This document shows, in pieces, positions 36,001 to 52,931 of a stretch of DNA of 64,000 nucleotides. The notes beneath the pieces were generated by a model. The model made no database searches. It saw nothing but the letters and a program-made list of their open reading frames with translations, and had not been told where the DNA came from. A program made the position numbers and the translations under genes. Origin of the DNA: Baylisascaris procyonis (Eukaryota > Nematoda > Chromadorea > Rhabditida > Ascarididae); assembly GCA_037389465.1 (NCBI GenBank), contig JAZARR010000074.1, positions 2,170,001-2,234,000 of the forward strand, read 5' to 3'. The stretch's first letter is position 1; each line of letters starts with the position of its first letter.

Positions 36001-39000
36001 CCCATGTAAACACACGACCCTTTGAGTCGATTAGTGCTGAGTGATAGTGACCTGCACGAACCACACGCACACCGTCGAATGGTCCACGGACACGACATGC
36101 CTCGTTCACCTCCTTCTTATGTCCCACACCACATTCACCAAACCTGCAACATATAACACCACATGATAACGATAGCGGACGACGACGATAGAGTATCTAA
36201 GTTGAAACTCTCACAGTTAAAACATTCAGCGCAAAATTCGTTGAATTATTGGCAAACTCAATATGGGAGCAACATCATGTTTGCACCTATTTGATGAAAG
36301 CGGGATCACAAATGATGGGAAGAGTGAAAGCCATTCAACCTCAGGAGGTCTGAGAGTAACTTGGTCGCTCTCGCTCATTCGCTGTAAATGATCGCTGGAT
36401 CTCGAACAGCAATTTTTTTTAAAGATTGATAAGTACATTCTAAAATGTTACCCTCCGGTCAGCTTCCGCCTTCAAAAGTCTACTTAACAACAGAAAAAGA
36501 GACGGCATGAGTGATTTCTTCCAATCGAGGAGAATCGATACCCTCTTCCTTTGCAATTCTCTCCCTAAAGGGAGGATGAAAATTTTGGTCCCGCATGCCC
36601 GAACCTACGCATATATTGCACCGGGCGTGAAGTAAACGAGCTTTGAAGAAAGTGTCTGCATTCAGAGAATTATCAGAACAGCACTTGACTGAACGTGTGA
36701 GCGTTCTATATTTACAGTTGTTTCGTTTACGCCATTGGTTTATGTAAAGCGTCGGAGTGATAAAGCGAGAAATCCGCGATAAAAGGAGATAGGTGGAATA
36801 ATTTTAGCGATGAAGACAGATAAAACGAGACTTTTGACACATAAGGGAAACCTCTTCTCTTTCCCTATTATCAAAAGATGAAAATAACTGCTTAATCTTT
36901 GAAAGTTTTATAAAGGAAATATGGTCCATTGATCAAAAACGGTAAAAGTGTCATATTGCGATAATACTGACGTAAATGTGCCATTACTAAGCAACTTAAA
37001 TCTATGAAAACCCTACCTGTTCCTTCCAAATGAATATAATTTTCCATATATCGTTAGACAAAGCAAATGCTCTGTACCACATGACACACTACACACACGT
37101 TCAGGTACTTGGACCGCTTGTGGTAAAGCGATTCGATTTGCCGATGTTCCTTTGCTCTTCTCGGCATCTTTCATCTTCATGCTACCTGCCGAGAACTCTC
37201 CAATAAACATTACCGAATCATCTTCGGAGATCACCGCAGTACAATTTGAGCCACATGAAAGTGACACATTTGAAGGTAACGATGCATACTGAAAACAAAC
37301 GAAATATTCAACTCATTGCAATCATACAATGCAAAAGTTGTCAAACGCAAAGGCGTGTCTACGTGTATGTGTATGTCTGCGTCTGTCTGTCTGCTAGATT
37401 CAGTTTGCGAATTAGAAATCCCACAATAATGAAACTTCATAAATAGAACCTACACAAAAATGCAGTCTCCCGTTCCCTAATTTCGCTGTTTCGCTGCAGT
37501 TTATAATCCTCTCGAGTGATTATTAAAACACACAGTTTATAATCTTCTCGAATACAATGTAAAAATATGTAAATTAAAGTTGTTTTGCAAGCAGCTAATC
37601 GTAAGCCAAAAGAGACTTTTTTGAATGAGCATTTGAACAAATGAAATTTTTGAATAAAACTGCATCATAATAGTTTTACTTTGCTCGGGACATATGGATA
37701 ACCGACTGGCTTGATGGGATTGAATGCAAATGGGTATATTACGACGGCTCCTTAATACATCTCCCCTTTACTTTGCCTTATTTTCGAGTTATTGTTGCTT
37801 GGAGATCCTTTCCGATATCGGGCCGAAAAATAATACATTGGCTAACTGACAGCATGAGCATATGAGTGCTCTAAAGATGGCTGCTATGATCTCCGACGCC
37901 ACTAAGCCAAAACGTTGGCAGCAAAATTTCTCAAAAATTTTGTACAGAAATGCACTCATGGGTTCCGCACTCAACGCAACCGTCCTATGTGTTCAGAGAA
38001 GAGGAATAAAATGCCTTGCTGAATACGCATATTGCCTATTCCAATAGGCAGATATCTGTCTGAATTACATACACAAACATACAACCTAACAACATACCGC
38101 TTAGAAGTAAAAGTAATTAAAGAAGAAAGACTAACATTGAATGACGGCGTTGCGCTAAGCAAACGAAGAGAGCAAAGAGCATAGAGAGTTGCGCCCGCTT
38201 GATGAAATCTGAATATTCAATCATTCAATAAGCTTTTCAGCAGTATTCCTCTACAACATTACAAGTCCCGAATGTGTCGCCTCATCCCGACAAGGAAAAT
38301 TACACTGCTTTAATAGGCAATCGTGAGTGGGCAAATCATTCCTTCAAATAACCAACTGAAATAAAAGCCAACTTTAATTCAAATTTTAATTGTTTTATGT
38401 CAAAGTTAATCTATAATTCATGTCCTAAAAAATAAGAATAAGATAAGAACTCCTAAATGAAATGGTCGATAATCACAATGCAGAACAAAATACGAATGCT
38501 GCCATAACGTTCGCAAAAGACAGTCACATTTGCGAGTGCTTTGCCATTATATCACTTCCAAAAATTATCAATTCATTCCAGAGAATAGTTGAAGGCAAAT
38601 AATGCGAACTAATCATGAAGATAAATTATTAAACAATTCGTATATTCAGACACTATGCGATAGCTGATTGTGCATAAGCTTGGGCTTGTGATGTTCCCGA
38701 TTGTCATCACTGAGATGCTATTCAGGAAACATTTTAGTAAAGCTATTTTCTGAAGAAGGCAATCAGCGTCTTTTCGTGGTGACTATTCCTGTTTCGTCTC
38801 TTTGTTCTCTTCATCTTTCTTAGCTCCCCCCCCCCCTTGCTTTCTTTACCGCAAAAATTCTCGAAATTCCAGCTGCTCACCTATTCATTTGCTCCTCTGC
38901 GATTCTTGCAAACGTTGCAATATGCGATGTCGATCGTAGATGAGGTAGGAAATAAGCCATCCTGGAGAGGAGTTCTTCGGCACTATGGGGCAGCGTACTC

Positions 39001-42000
39001 CAACAAATGCCAGCCAATGTCCTCACGATATGTGACGCTCGTTCAGCTGGCCAATCTGCTTTCGATTCTGTCAAGAACTTGGCAGTCACTTCCGAGTTAT
39101 GTGCACTACGTGGGGCAATCACCGCCACACATGACCATAAACCGTTGTCGAGCAGCGACTCAATGCCTTCATCCACATCCGTATATTGCAATAGGAATCC
39201 CCTTAACAAATCAATCGATTCGACAATTTTAACATACATGGGAGAAGCCAGGTGAAACAAACAGATACGATTTTCAGACATCAATGACATTAGTTTTCAT
39301 AAACTTTAATGTTAGCAGCGAATTGATCAAGCATATGAATGAGCAAAAGCCATACCACAGAGGTTTCCAAAAGAAAAAGAAAGCGTCTCATCAGAGCGAA
39401 CATATGAGTGAATAAACATCGAGAAATTCATTAAACTATGCAAAATCGAGATAAAATACTTATAAAGAGGCATTCAGGTTAAAGATGACTTCTTGCTTAA
39501 ATCACCAAGCCCATAAGAAAATATTCTGTGTGCCTGAGTCCTCAAAGACTCTTCCCATCCCACGCATGGAACTATCCGATAGCACCACCACCTACCTCAG
39601 GTAATCATTTAAAAAATAAAAATAAACATTACCGAAGATCACGTTCAATGCTCTCCTTTGCGTCGGGTGATCTCTTCAATTTGGCTACATATAACTCAAC
39701 AACCGCATGTCGACTCTCGTCACGTGCATTCATACTACAGCGTGCAAGCATCGCCGGTAATAATGCATCGGCCGCACCAAATTCAGCGAATATGCGAATG
39801 GCTGCTCGCATATCCAACTGCAAACATTACAATATGATGTATTACGCAATATGCAAATTGCAATGCACGTAAGGAACTAAAGGACAGTCGCAAAACGAAT
39901 TCGATATTGTAAACAATCGAATCAAATATAATCAATGCTTTGACGCACTATCAATTCATGCTCGCAGTTCGAGCGGTTTAGAACATACATCAAAGTTGTA
40001 CCATTGAATCTACATTCAGATAAGTCTCCTAGGTCAGTGAGCCATTGAGATCTATCGCTTTGGGAAAATAATGAGCATAAAACTTAGAAAAAATGGGAAG
40101 AGATTTGTCTAATATATGAATGTGCACAGTAGTATACATAAAGGGAATGAGAGTACGCAATGCAAGAATGACAATTTCTGTAAGGAGTTGGAGGAGAAAA
40201 GGGGGATGAGAGGGGGCGGAAATCTCGGTAACGAATGAAAATGAATAGTAGATTGCAAGAAAGGACAGTTTCGAAAGCTAGCAAAATCTCTAGCAGAAAA
40301 ATTAGTACGCGTACTATTAGAATTAACGCAATATGCATTTTCATAACTCAATCCATTAAGGTAAATGGATCTGACGGGAAAAAAGAAAAAAAAGGGAATA
40401 ACAAGAGAGTGACGTGAAGAATAATTCAATGAGGAAAATTTGATCCCTATAATTGGTTTAACTCTCATTCATGAGAAATTTTGTTGACTATGCACATGAT
40501 GCTTCAGGTTTAAAGTGGAAGTACATACCTGAGCATCAAGAGCCAATTTTGTTATCGCCTCAATTTCTGAATCGTTGTTTTGTTCTTTTATATTTCTTAA
40601 CGAATGTTGAATGACTTTAGTGCATAGTTTTAATCGATCTTGGTTGAAACGTGTTGCCAAATAGTCACAAATTTCAATCGCAAAATGCCTTCGTGCTACG
40701 AATTCAACCGTTGCCTCATCGAATGTCCTGCAAAGTAACTCTCTTATTTCGTATAATGTAAAATAAGGATGTCACAGAATCATTAAGACCATATAGGATA
40801 TAATATACAGCACAACTGGTTTTGTTAAACTTCTGGCCACTGAGCAAATGATTGATTTAGAATAGCTGGAACGCAAGAGTCATAACGGACGTTATCCGAT
40901 TTGGAAAATACTGCAGCCGAGGACGACGATACTTTCGGAATTGCACACGATTCTGTTTAAGGTGTTTAAGGTGCTCCATCGCAAAGTCTTCCAGTTTAAT
41001 TTCAGTCGCAGTTTACCTATGTACAAATCGATTCGGGAGTACTGTACAACCCTCCTGATTGAATCTAAAAACATAAGTTTGAAATTCAAAAAAAAAAAAA
41101 ACCAAAACCAACCTAGCTGGTAGTAATCGCAACGCCCCCTTTTCACTGATGACAATGCAAGAGGGCAGGAACTGTGAAGTAGAAATTGGTATAATGCCCA
41201 GGATCCGTTCTTCTGGGAAGGGCGCCTCCAGTTCATCGTAGCTAGCTTCAGCAAACGAAGAAACCATCTGAAATGTGTAAAACCCCTTTAAGTTCGCATA
41301 AAAAACAACAACAAGAATAATGCTCTACACAACCGTATTTTAGACGTTTTGTCTTAGAAAAGTGTCACTGGCACTCTTTCAACCATCCAATCCTCTATCC
41401 TCGCCCCCCTTCCTTTTTTGCGCTTGCGTTTCACTTTACCGAAATTAGCGAAACTGACCAACATCAATGACAGTAATACCAACAACAACAATCTTACCGA
41501 CCTCACCTCTCCATATCTCCATTTCAAAGGAATCTATCAACTAGCGCAATAACCAAAGCAATAACAGAACCCTGTTGCAATCAACTATTAAATAAACAGT
41601 GCACTTTAACTCCCCTTCCATTAAAGGTGAATGAAAGAGGGCGCACAGCCTATATGGAACTAAACTTTTAAAATTCGATGCGATTTCACTGTTTTCCGTA
41701 TCTACCAACCTCCTCCCGAGCAACAACGATAGTCATCCGAAAATAATTTGAGTGATATTTCGTAACAGTGTTGTCATAGCAAGCGAAAAATATTACTATG
41801 CAACGTATTGCTGAGGCAAAACAAGGCGGATGAAATTTAAGCTATTGAAAAGATTAAAACAGATGAAAGACCCCTCCAAAAATCGATGTAACCGAAAGAT
41901 TCTTCGTTATTCTTATCAACCCGACCATGGAATGCCTTAGAGAAAGAATATTCATAGATGAGAAATTCTCATACATTCCATATCTCTTTTATTAATTAAT

Positions 42001-45000
42001 CAATCAATAAAATAATATCTCATCCGTTGTACACATCACCATCTGAGTTAATTCACTATAAGATATGAATTTTACAAGGCGTTGGAACAAGATTTCACTT
42101 TCAAGATTTTGAATCAGTCACACAAAAGTAAAAAAAAAAGCTTCTTAAAATTAAATAAGGATTTTACCACATATTCATCAAAACCTATTCACGAAGATAG
42201 TAGAGAGAACTGGCAATCAATCTAATAGAAATAAATTTCTGTTGCGCTCATATCACAATTTCTTGAAGTTGAGCAACCTAAGATATCAAACAAAAAAATT
42301 CAATTGCTCTATTCATCGCTGAAATCTTGAACACACTACGAGATATTCCAGAAGGACGATGGCATTTCTACTCTTCTATCGTCAGGAACATTGTTTTATT
42401 AACATTTTGAACATTCACAATTTGCTGCACAAGAAGAAATTCTTGGTGAAAGAAGTGTCTTCAGTTTGTGATCCTCTTTTCCTTTCAAGCGAACATTCTT
42501 TGTATTCGTTGCACTCTCGTTTAGATAGCCGAAGTATCGCTTATTCTAATTATTAACATCCATATTTAAACCACTATATACTGAGAGGAAAAAAATTCGA
42601 AATGGGCCGTGCATTGCACTATTCCAATAAATAATAGATAAAAGTTGAAAGAATTAAAGAGACTCCAAAATGGACGGCTGTCTTCACAGTAGTTTGTTGG
42701 CAAACAGCAAAGATCGTATTCTCGGCCATATGTACCAACCATGTACTTTCAGGCACATTCGCCTCACTAGACGATTGCTTCATAGAAATATCATCGAACA
42801 ACTGAAAAAAACTATCAAATGTTGAATCAGTAAAAATCAATACATCACAAAAAAAGAAGAACAACGCATTAATTAGCATCGATTATGAAACACTTCCTGC
42901 TTGTTCATAGTCACGTATCGATATGCTTGTGAATAATTCTGTATTATACACAAGCAAATATAACTCAACAAACCTTTTTATGGGTGGCATAAAACGCTCA
43001 ATGATAGAATAACGGATTTACATAGACCAGGGAAAGTTAAATGTAACTCAAAAGCATCGTTAAGAAACTCATATTACAAAAAAAATATGGAGATTTAAAG
43101 AAACGGAATGGACTTCTTATAAAGTGATATCCATGTTAGCCAAATATGATACGGCCGTCTTGCTTTATAATACAGGTGTTAATAGCAAGCATAAAACAGT
43201 AATGATGGTGCCAGAAGGAAGAAATAGATTCTGGAATTACGTCACATGGATGTGCCCACTTTATAAAACCTTTTTTAGCAAATCCATATCTATTCTCTTT
43301 GCAACATATAATAACTCAACTCAATATGAACACCTGAAAAGTGATCGCCGATGGCAAATATTCACTCTCTATGGAACCAGATACCCTAAGACCACCCTCT
43401 TCAGTAACGACCCAGGGCAATAAGCAAATGAAGCGCATACCTGCACTTTATGCTGATCGATATATAATAAGCATAGTTTGCCATCTTGCGTTGTAGATAA
43501 CCGTGCCGCAGTTTTATGCAATTGCTCTAGTTCTGAGGGTATCACATCGCCAAGTGTTTCACGAATGCTTCGACCTTCACTTTCCAAAGGCACTATCCAC
43601 TGTGCACCCGTAAATCCAGTCACCTGACAATAATATCAATAACATTTATTGGCTACTAATATTCCTTTATATTCGTTTTCTTTCGGTCACACGTATGAGA
43701 CAATTTGGCCCATATACAATATTATAAATTATTTTGGTAATGTCTACTATGCGTTTGAGCAAAATCAAACGCCGAATTTAGTCTATAAAACGACGATCGT
43801 AATTAATAATCGAAAAATTCACAATAAACAATGAGTCAGACAGAATACTAGGTGGTATTACGATTTCTTCGTTTTTTCAAGCACGCTTCATAAACTTCCA
43901 AAAATATAGAGCATTGTGACGAAGTTGACATTGGACTTGCGTTCATGCATGACAGTTTCGAATTATGAGCCATGACAGCTGAAGCTACGAAATTTCGTTC
44001 GTTGAGACATTTGAGTAGGGGGTTCCAGGCAGTTCGACATTCACCCGGAAGTAACGCTGGTCCGTCAAAACAATCTTTTCGAACATTACCGCTTGGAATG
44101 CTCGCTAAGCGCAAGTATTACCGACAACTCAGATTCCTGAGGTTCGAAGAAAGCTATCGCATTCTGGCAAACAAAGCCGCTTCAAATATAATAAGGTATT
44201 CAAGGTATTTTAAATTTTCATTAACCAATACTGAATAATTCACTCATCGATTGGCTCGATGGCTTATGAAAAAAAACTTCAGGCTTGATATAAACACACT
44301 TGTCTTTAGGATTTGGAATATTGCTATTCCTATTTGTATAAGTGAATTAGTGCCAGTGGCATCCAAAAACCGAACAAAAGCTAGGTAGGACATTGCGTAC
44401 GAATCCAACGTACAATAAATGCCCTTACTTTTCTAACACTTCCCCGGTCGATGAAGGCGGCTTTTCAGGGAGCAAGCAACTCAGTTGCGACAATTGCAAT
44501 AGCTTTTTGCAAACTTCCTCCCCCCCCCCCCCCACCACCCACCCCTTATCCAGTCACTTCAAAAGATTGATTGCAAACCATATACGACAAGTTTTCCAGC
44601 TCAAACTTTAAAATTAAATAGCGAAATTTGATAAACAGGCAGATATTTTTTAAAGAAAAAGCAACAAACCAGTAAATGTACGCTATTCGATGTTGCAAAC
44701 GTTTCAATATTATGAACACTTTGCGGAGCTCCCAATCCAACCGAAAGCTTTCGCGATGTTAAATCAATTATAAAGATTTGTCCAGCCTGAAATCGAATGT
44801 CCTAATATTCAAAGTCAAAACATCATAAATGACTGTTCATATCGCAATTTTTTTAGAATCGACAGTGTAGAGGTGATTGCCCAATTTACAGACCATTCAC
44901 TCAAAAAAATCTTTCAAATTGCTCTCCTTCACCATACAACCAAGAAATCTTGAATTTTAAGTCTACCATAATAAATGACAATGAAACGAAGAAAATCCTT

Positions 45001-47449
45001 CCGTGCTTCACCTGATCTAAGCCGCATCCCATCTGGGATTGCGCATCCATCATCTCCCCTCCTCCACCAACCCCCCCCCTTTTACCCTTCGGATGCAGCA
45101 ATCCTTTAAAGGACGAGAATACGACGATGAACTGTTGAATTACAAATGAAAGTACTAAGTGGAGAATAGTCGCAGAAGTTATAAAGGATAGTGCACCATC
45201 CATGTCAGATTCGCACCTTTGCATACAAAACACTCCTACTTCCTGTTGCTTATTTTGTACTCACGTTCAGGTTGCTTCAAAAAATTGATTATTGATATGA
45301 CCTTTTAGGTGATGAAGTATGGAACTCTTGCTTTAGTGGAAAATTTATAAAGGAGTGCAAAACAATTAAACGATAACCTTGTTGCTGTAAATGAGGAAAG
45401 GTCTCTTCGAGTAGAGGGCATTATAGCAGAGCGCTGAAGTAGGTGTCCTGAAGCAATCGCCTTCATTTGTCTCAACTTCAATCAGCGCTAACGTATCATC
45501 CGCTATGATACCTTCACAACCCCATGGGACATCCTAAAATATCGATCACTTACAACAATTATACCTTAAAACCAAGTAAAATATGGTCGGAAAATAATGG
45601 AAATGTAAGCGGTCACTAAATTAGGATGTAAAAACATCACCCAATTCTAATCAGGTAGCAATTTAGAAAAATAGTTTGCGTAAAGAATATGTTTGCCATT
45701 TTGTTCATATTCTTTCGTAGATAACAACTAGCATTTCCATTTTGCAAACTTCATAGCCATGACTGCAACCTATCCTACTTGTTGACAGCTGTATCATGCT
45801 TGCACTACCCAGACAACCAGAAAACTACAGAGATGAAACTTGAAATGTGCAGCTTTCATCATAAAATGGTCATAGTCCACACTAACTTCAGGAACAAATA
45901 ACGTATCATTCGCTATGTCATTGTAAATTTCAAAAACGATCAAAGACCATGATTGTGCAAATTTTTCACAAAATTCTTTTACAACGAATCACTCAGCTAA
46001 AATAGGTATTTTCATCGCTGAAATTGTATAATGGTCGATGATTGAAGAAACATGCACCATTAAGAACTTTGCGTTGCCTTTAGATAACAGCAAAAGGAAC
46101 AGAGATGCTAACCTCCTCCCTCCTACTTTTACTCATCAAATCCGATTGAGTGAATTTACTTAAGCTTGAAAAGCCCCATAAACGATGACTCTCCAAGCAT
46201 TTATTGAACCTTTATATGTGGATATTATCCAAGATGTGCCACTGCTCCAAAGCGTGCGTATGTCCGAGCTTTCTAAACATTCACTAAACCTCTACATGAA
46301 AAATGCAAAGTTGGCTAAAATTTCCGGAATTTTGGAAAATTGCAAGTTTATTTGATCCACTATAACTTGGAGTTTTTGAAAAGTTTGCTTTTGACCTACG
46401 ATTCGTTTCATTAAGTTAAAAACTTTTATATGCCTCTTAGATCATGAGTGCACGGGAAATCTCAGCAGAGTTTCAAAGGTGTATATATTCGCTTTGTATT
46501 CCCCTCACTTACGTAAGTGCTCCGTTTCAGTGATATTCACAAAAACCCACGTGATTCATGTTCCCGTTCGCGTAAGTTACCTCTACTTAATTGCGCATTT
46601 AAAAACCTCTGTCGCATAATTATAAAAAATGAAAGTTAATTAAAAGGTGAAGAGCGAGATAACTAAAACGATCATAACAAGCAGCACAAAACCAGGATTC
46701 CTCCCAGAAAGTTCCAATGCTTGAGATGAAATAATAAAGAGAAATAATAAGGAAAACTTACGAGGAGCATTTTAATAGGAACGAGCAGCACATTGCCATT
46801 TGTAAGTATAAGCGCTATACAACTCGCATCCGGTATCAAACATAATGCGGCTGCATCAGCCCATTCGGGAGCCAAATCTCTTATTGCCACCACCTTATGT
46901 TTTGGTGCACCTCCACGGACACTGTATTCAATTCGTAGTTCACCTGAATTTCATAGAGATTATGAAGATGGCAGCTGGCATTAAACAAATGCTTTAAATG
47001 CAATCGAAATGCCGCGTTTGCGGGCTGAAAAGGATTTGTAACAATTCAGTGGCATTCCTCTACGATTACATGATATTAATTTAAACAATACTGCAACAAA
47101 GGTATGTTATGCTTTCTAATACCAACATCCCCAGGTGGACAATTGCCCTAGACGGGTACCTCAATGCAAAGATGGAAAAAATGCCATCAACAAGCTGTTA
47201 ATAAATATACCGACTAAAGTTTATATGTGTGATCGCAACACTTTTCAATGATGTAAAAAAAAAAACTTTCAAAGAATGTGAATTTTAATAAATTCAAAGA
47301 CAATGAAATGTAAGAGGAGACCTACCATGTGAAGTGAGAAGTACAATAAGAATAAAATGTTGTTCGGAAATAAACGTAAAATCGAGTACAATCTCATCAT
47401 TTTCCAATAGATCCCCACTGCTATCCTCACGTTGCCATTTGTAGAACAT
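30081..47449 (-). CDS. RCC1-repeat protein, GLO-4/Claret-like, 19 exons, about 1270 residues
   Basis: Minus-strand exons in order: 47449-47326, 46943-46762, 45533-45378, 44786-44670, 43623-43441, 42801-42688 (end uncertain), 41267-41113, 40727-40529, 39817-39633, 39201-38881, 38709-38654 (tentative), 37750-37680, 37288-37017, 36143-35916, 35372-35247, 33450-33165, 32541-32355, 31890-31669, 30709-30081. All junctions agree in phase, giving one frame. Residues 1-340 look like a beta-propeller (FILIVLLTSHGELRIEYSV, NGNVLLVPIK, LLVTGFTGAQWIVPLE). Residues 345-595 are helical (LDMRAAIRIFAEFGAADALL). Residues 620-1060 hold RCC1 repeats: CGTEHLLCLTIYGKLYSFGR, VRAGHYHSALIDSKGRVFTW, VSCGYAHTVFLSEAGKVYTC, DAGYSHSAIVTKTGLMYTWG and VTTDGSLFVWGRNDKNHLGV. 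A helical tail follows (FVHLLAGELQNAVDLLVQL). This order and length suggest worm GLO-4 or fly Claret, proposed exchange factors for Rab32-type GTPases in lysosome-related organelle formation. That name is inference; the RCC1 repeats are clear. The ATG at 47449 follows an in-frame TGA, but an upstream exon remains possible. Confidence 0.82.
38826..38836. repeat. Poly-C run
   Basis: Eleven C within an intron of the RCC1-repeat gene, just after the 39201-38881 exon. Confidence 0.9.
44520..44533. repeat. Poly-C run (14 bases)
   Basis: Fourteen C in an intron of the RCC1-repeat gene, followed by ACCACCC. Confidence 0.9.
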
Positions 47450-50824
<3,375 letters not shown>

Positions 50825-50830
50825 TTTATT
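50825..50830 (-). terminator. Poly(A) signal AATAAA of the membrane-protein gene
   Basis: AATAAA on the minus strand six bases beyond the stop codon of the 50837-52192 gene. Confidence 0.5.
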
Positions 50831-50836
50831 CATACA

Positions 50837-52192
50837 CTAGAATTTTACTTCAACGACCGTCGGTTGAAGGTGTCGTACCACTGCTGTAGAAGGATACCTC
50901 ATAGCGACTTCTTCATTGAGCTTGCCCAATTTAATAGTCATATAGAGAACAGCAAGAAGACCCGATGCGTAGAGAAAAATCATGAATAAGGCGATGAACC
51001 TGAATGTAAAAAAAATACACTCATTTTGCAATGATTTCCTGCAATATTTCCAATTTTCACACTCCTTCACACCCTTCAGTAGTTTTCGTGATAGGGCAAT
51101 CAATTATGCTCTCAGATATCTAGAAAAAAATTTCATCACGTTACTGTTGTGTTCAAAAAGACGATTCAATGTCCATATAAGTTGAATTTCAAGTTCAAGA
51201 TCACAGAATTCCTTCAAGCATATCGGCTCATTTCGTTGTTATAGTTGGCATTATTCAAATAAACAATATCGTACTCCCATCCCTATTCCGTACCACCGTA
51301 CCGGACAATACATTCAACACAGTACATTCAGTCATTGTGCTGCAATAGAATGCAAATGAGGGATATGAGTTGGATAAGTGAATGATTCGACGGATTGCTT
51401 AGAAATTCCAAATGACAATTTCACAACATTTAACCTCAATCCGTAAATTTGGTAATACTCCGCATCAAAAAAAAAACGAACTCTTTTGGAATGTTTTTTC
51501 TACAAAACCCACATACAAAATCTATCAGCAATTCAATGCCTTCCAGAAGGCAAATATGTTTATGAAGTTCTTTTGGATGAATCTAAACTTCGAATTTTCC
51601 AATATATGCTAAGCACAATAATATAACAGCTACAGATGCTTGCAAACTTCTAAGCATTGAAAATGCCGAAAATTTCATGTTCAAAAGTGGTTATTTTGGA
51701 GTACATTTAATAAGTTCGTATGTATGACTCGATTATTTGCTATTACGGTTACTCTTCGATATTTCGGTGGAATTCCTCAGCAGGGAGCAAGCATTTCGTA
51801 TTCCCAGTTCTCCATTTGAAAATATTTTTTTGCATATTGGGCTCTTCCCATCATGATTACAAGTTTTCCTTATGCAGTTGTTTTCCTGTATCCTCTGCAG
51901 TACCTTACCGTACCATCGAACAACTCAGTGAGCAAATCAAGAATTCAAAAGAAAAGAAACCTTACCCAGTCATAAAATAGAAGAGAACGGCATGATGCTG
52001 TGCGTATAACAAATAGACTAGTGAATAGCACATGAGAATCCCTGTTGCGGCGAGCAATTGTGCATTCGTTAAAGGGCAGAATTTCCATGTATGGATGGAC
52101 ACTGTGTCCAGATTCGATGAACTGTCAAGCATTAGGCTATGAGGTCTTTTGTTGAATTCACCTCCACCCCATTCGCTTCTTTCGTAATTCCG
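50837..52192 (-). CDS. Small multi-pass membrane protein, last two exons
   Basis: Exon 52192-51966 (acceptor TTTTGCAG, donor GG|GTAAGG) joins 50999-50837 (acceptor ACATTCAG) in agreeing phase to a TAG stop. The protein begins with a polar cytosolic-like stretch (NYERSEWGGGEFNKRPHS), then HTWKFCPLTNAQLLAATG. A first membrane helix is AATGILMCYSLVYLLYAQ. A long hydrophobic region spans the exon junction (LFYFMTGFIALFMIFLYASG, then LLAVLYMTIKL), enough for one or two more helices. The C-terminal tail is soluble and includes KLNEEVAMRYPSTAVVRHL. AATAAA follows at once. The first exon in view enters in phase 0, so the start codon is upstream and was not found. The family is not recognised. Confidence 0.65.
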
Positions 52193-52423
52193 CTGCAAAA
52201 TACTCTTTATTACTCTAAGTTCGAATTTCAGCAATCATAACGACAATAAAATAATGCAATATTACAACTGCAATGGAAGGACAACAAGATTGAATTATCA
52301 ATTTTGCATTCGATAACCGCAGCTCTAATCTCCTATCTTTTTCGTATCATTAAGATATTCCTCAAAAATATAGCTGCTAATAATTAAGCGTGAATATTAA
52401 GCAATAAGATCGTATTGCCACAT
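52193..52423. other. Upstream region of the membrane-protein gene
   Basis: Intron or 5' region. No start exon could be identified. Confidence 0.4.
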
Positions 52424-52472
52424 TTCATATCTCTGGAAGAAATGCCAAATGCACTACTTCCAGAGATATGAA
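52424..52472. repeat. Perfect inverted repeat, 16-bp arms, 17-bp loop
   Basis: TTCATATCTCTGGAAG (52424-52439) is exactly complementary in reverse to CTTCCAGAGATATGAA (52457-52472). Confidence 0.9.
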
Positions 52473-52475
52473 TAT

Positions 52476-52565
52476 TGAAGTCGATAACTGTTCGTTAAGA
52501 TAAACTCAACGATATGCAAATGGAAGCAAACAATCAGTGAAAACAATCAGTGAATACTAATCACA
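52476..52565. repeat. Direct repeat, copy 1 (90 bp)
   Basis: Matches 52932-53008 with two substitutions. It has one extra 13-base unit created by duplication of CAATCAGTGAAAA-type sequence. Confidence 0.9.
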
Positions 52566-52931
52566 CAAGGATTTCTGAGAACGTAGTTGTAAAAATTATT
52601 GATGACATTCATTAAATTCTAATAGATCATCAATAAGAAAGTCATAATTTATATGTATGCAATGAGAAAGAATCGATGATTTTCGCGATTTAAAAAAAGG
52701 CGATTTATGGCCGGAAGATCGAATGATGATTTCATATTAGCACAAATTGAAAATTGAAATAACTTTTTTTAATGAATATTAGCTGATAACAATTGATGAG
52801 CAATTATTTATGCTAAATCGATTATTGTTAACCATTGAAAGGTAATACCACTTCTGTCGAATACTCATAGAGCGTTATCATAGGCTTATCAGCAATGAAT
52901 CATTGCATTAAGAATACAAATCAGTGATTAC

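Noticed and set aside
38837..39255. Plus-strand frames of 131 and 82 codons
   Set aside because: They are shadows of the minus-strand exon 39201-38881 of the RCC1-repeat gene, which has proper splice sites and a continuing phase.
43848..44238. Open frames on both strands at 43.85-44.24 kb
   Set aside because: The exons on either side (44786-44670 and 43623-43441) join directly in phase 0 and read through smoothly (VHLL-VTGFTGAQW), so this is intron.
44393..44611. Plus-strand frame crossing the C14 run
   Set aside because: It runs through a homopolymer within an intron and lacks splice sites or motifs.
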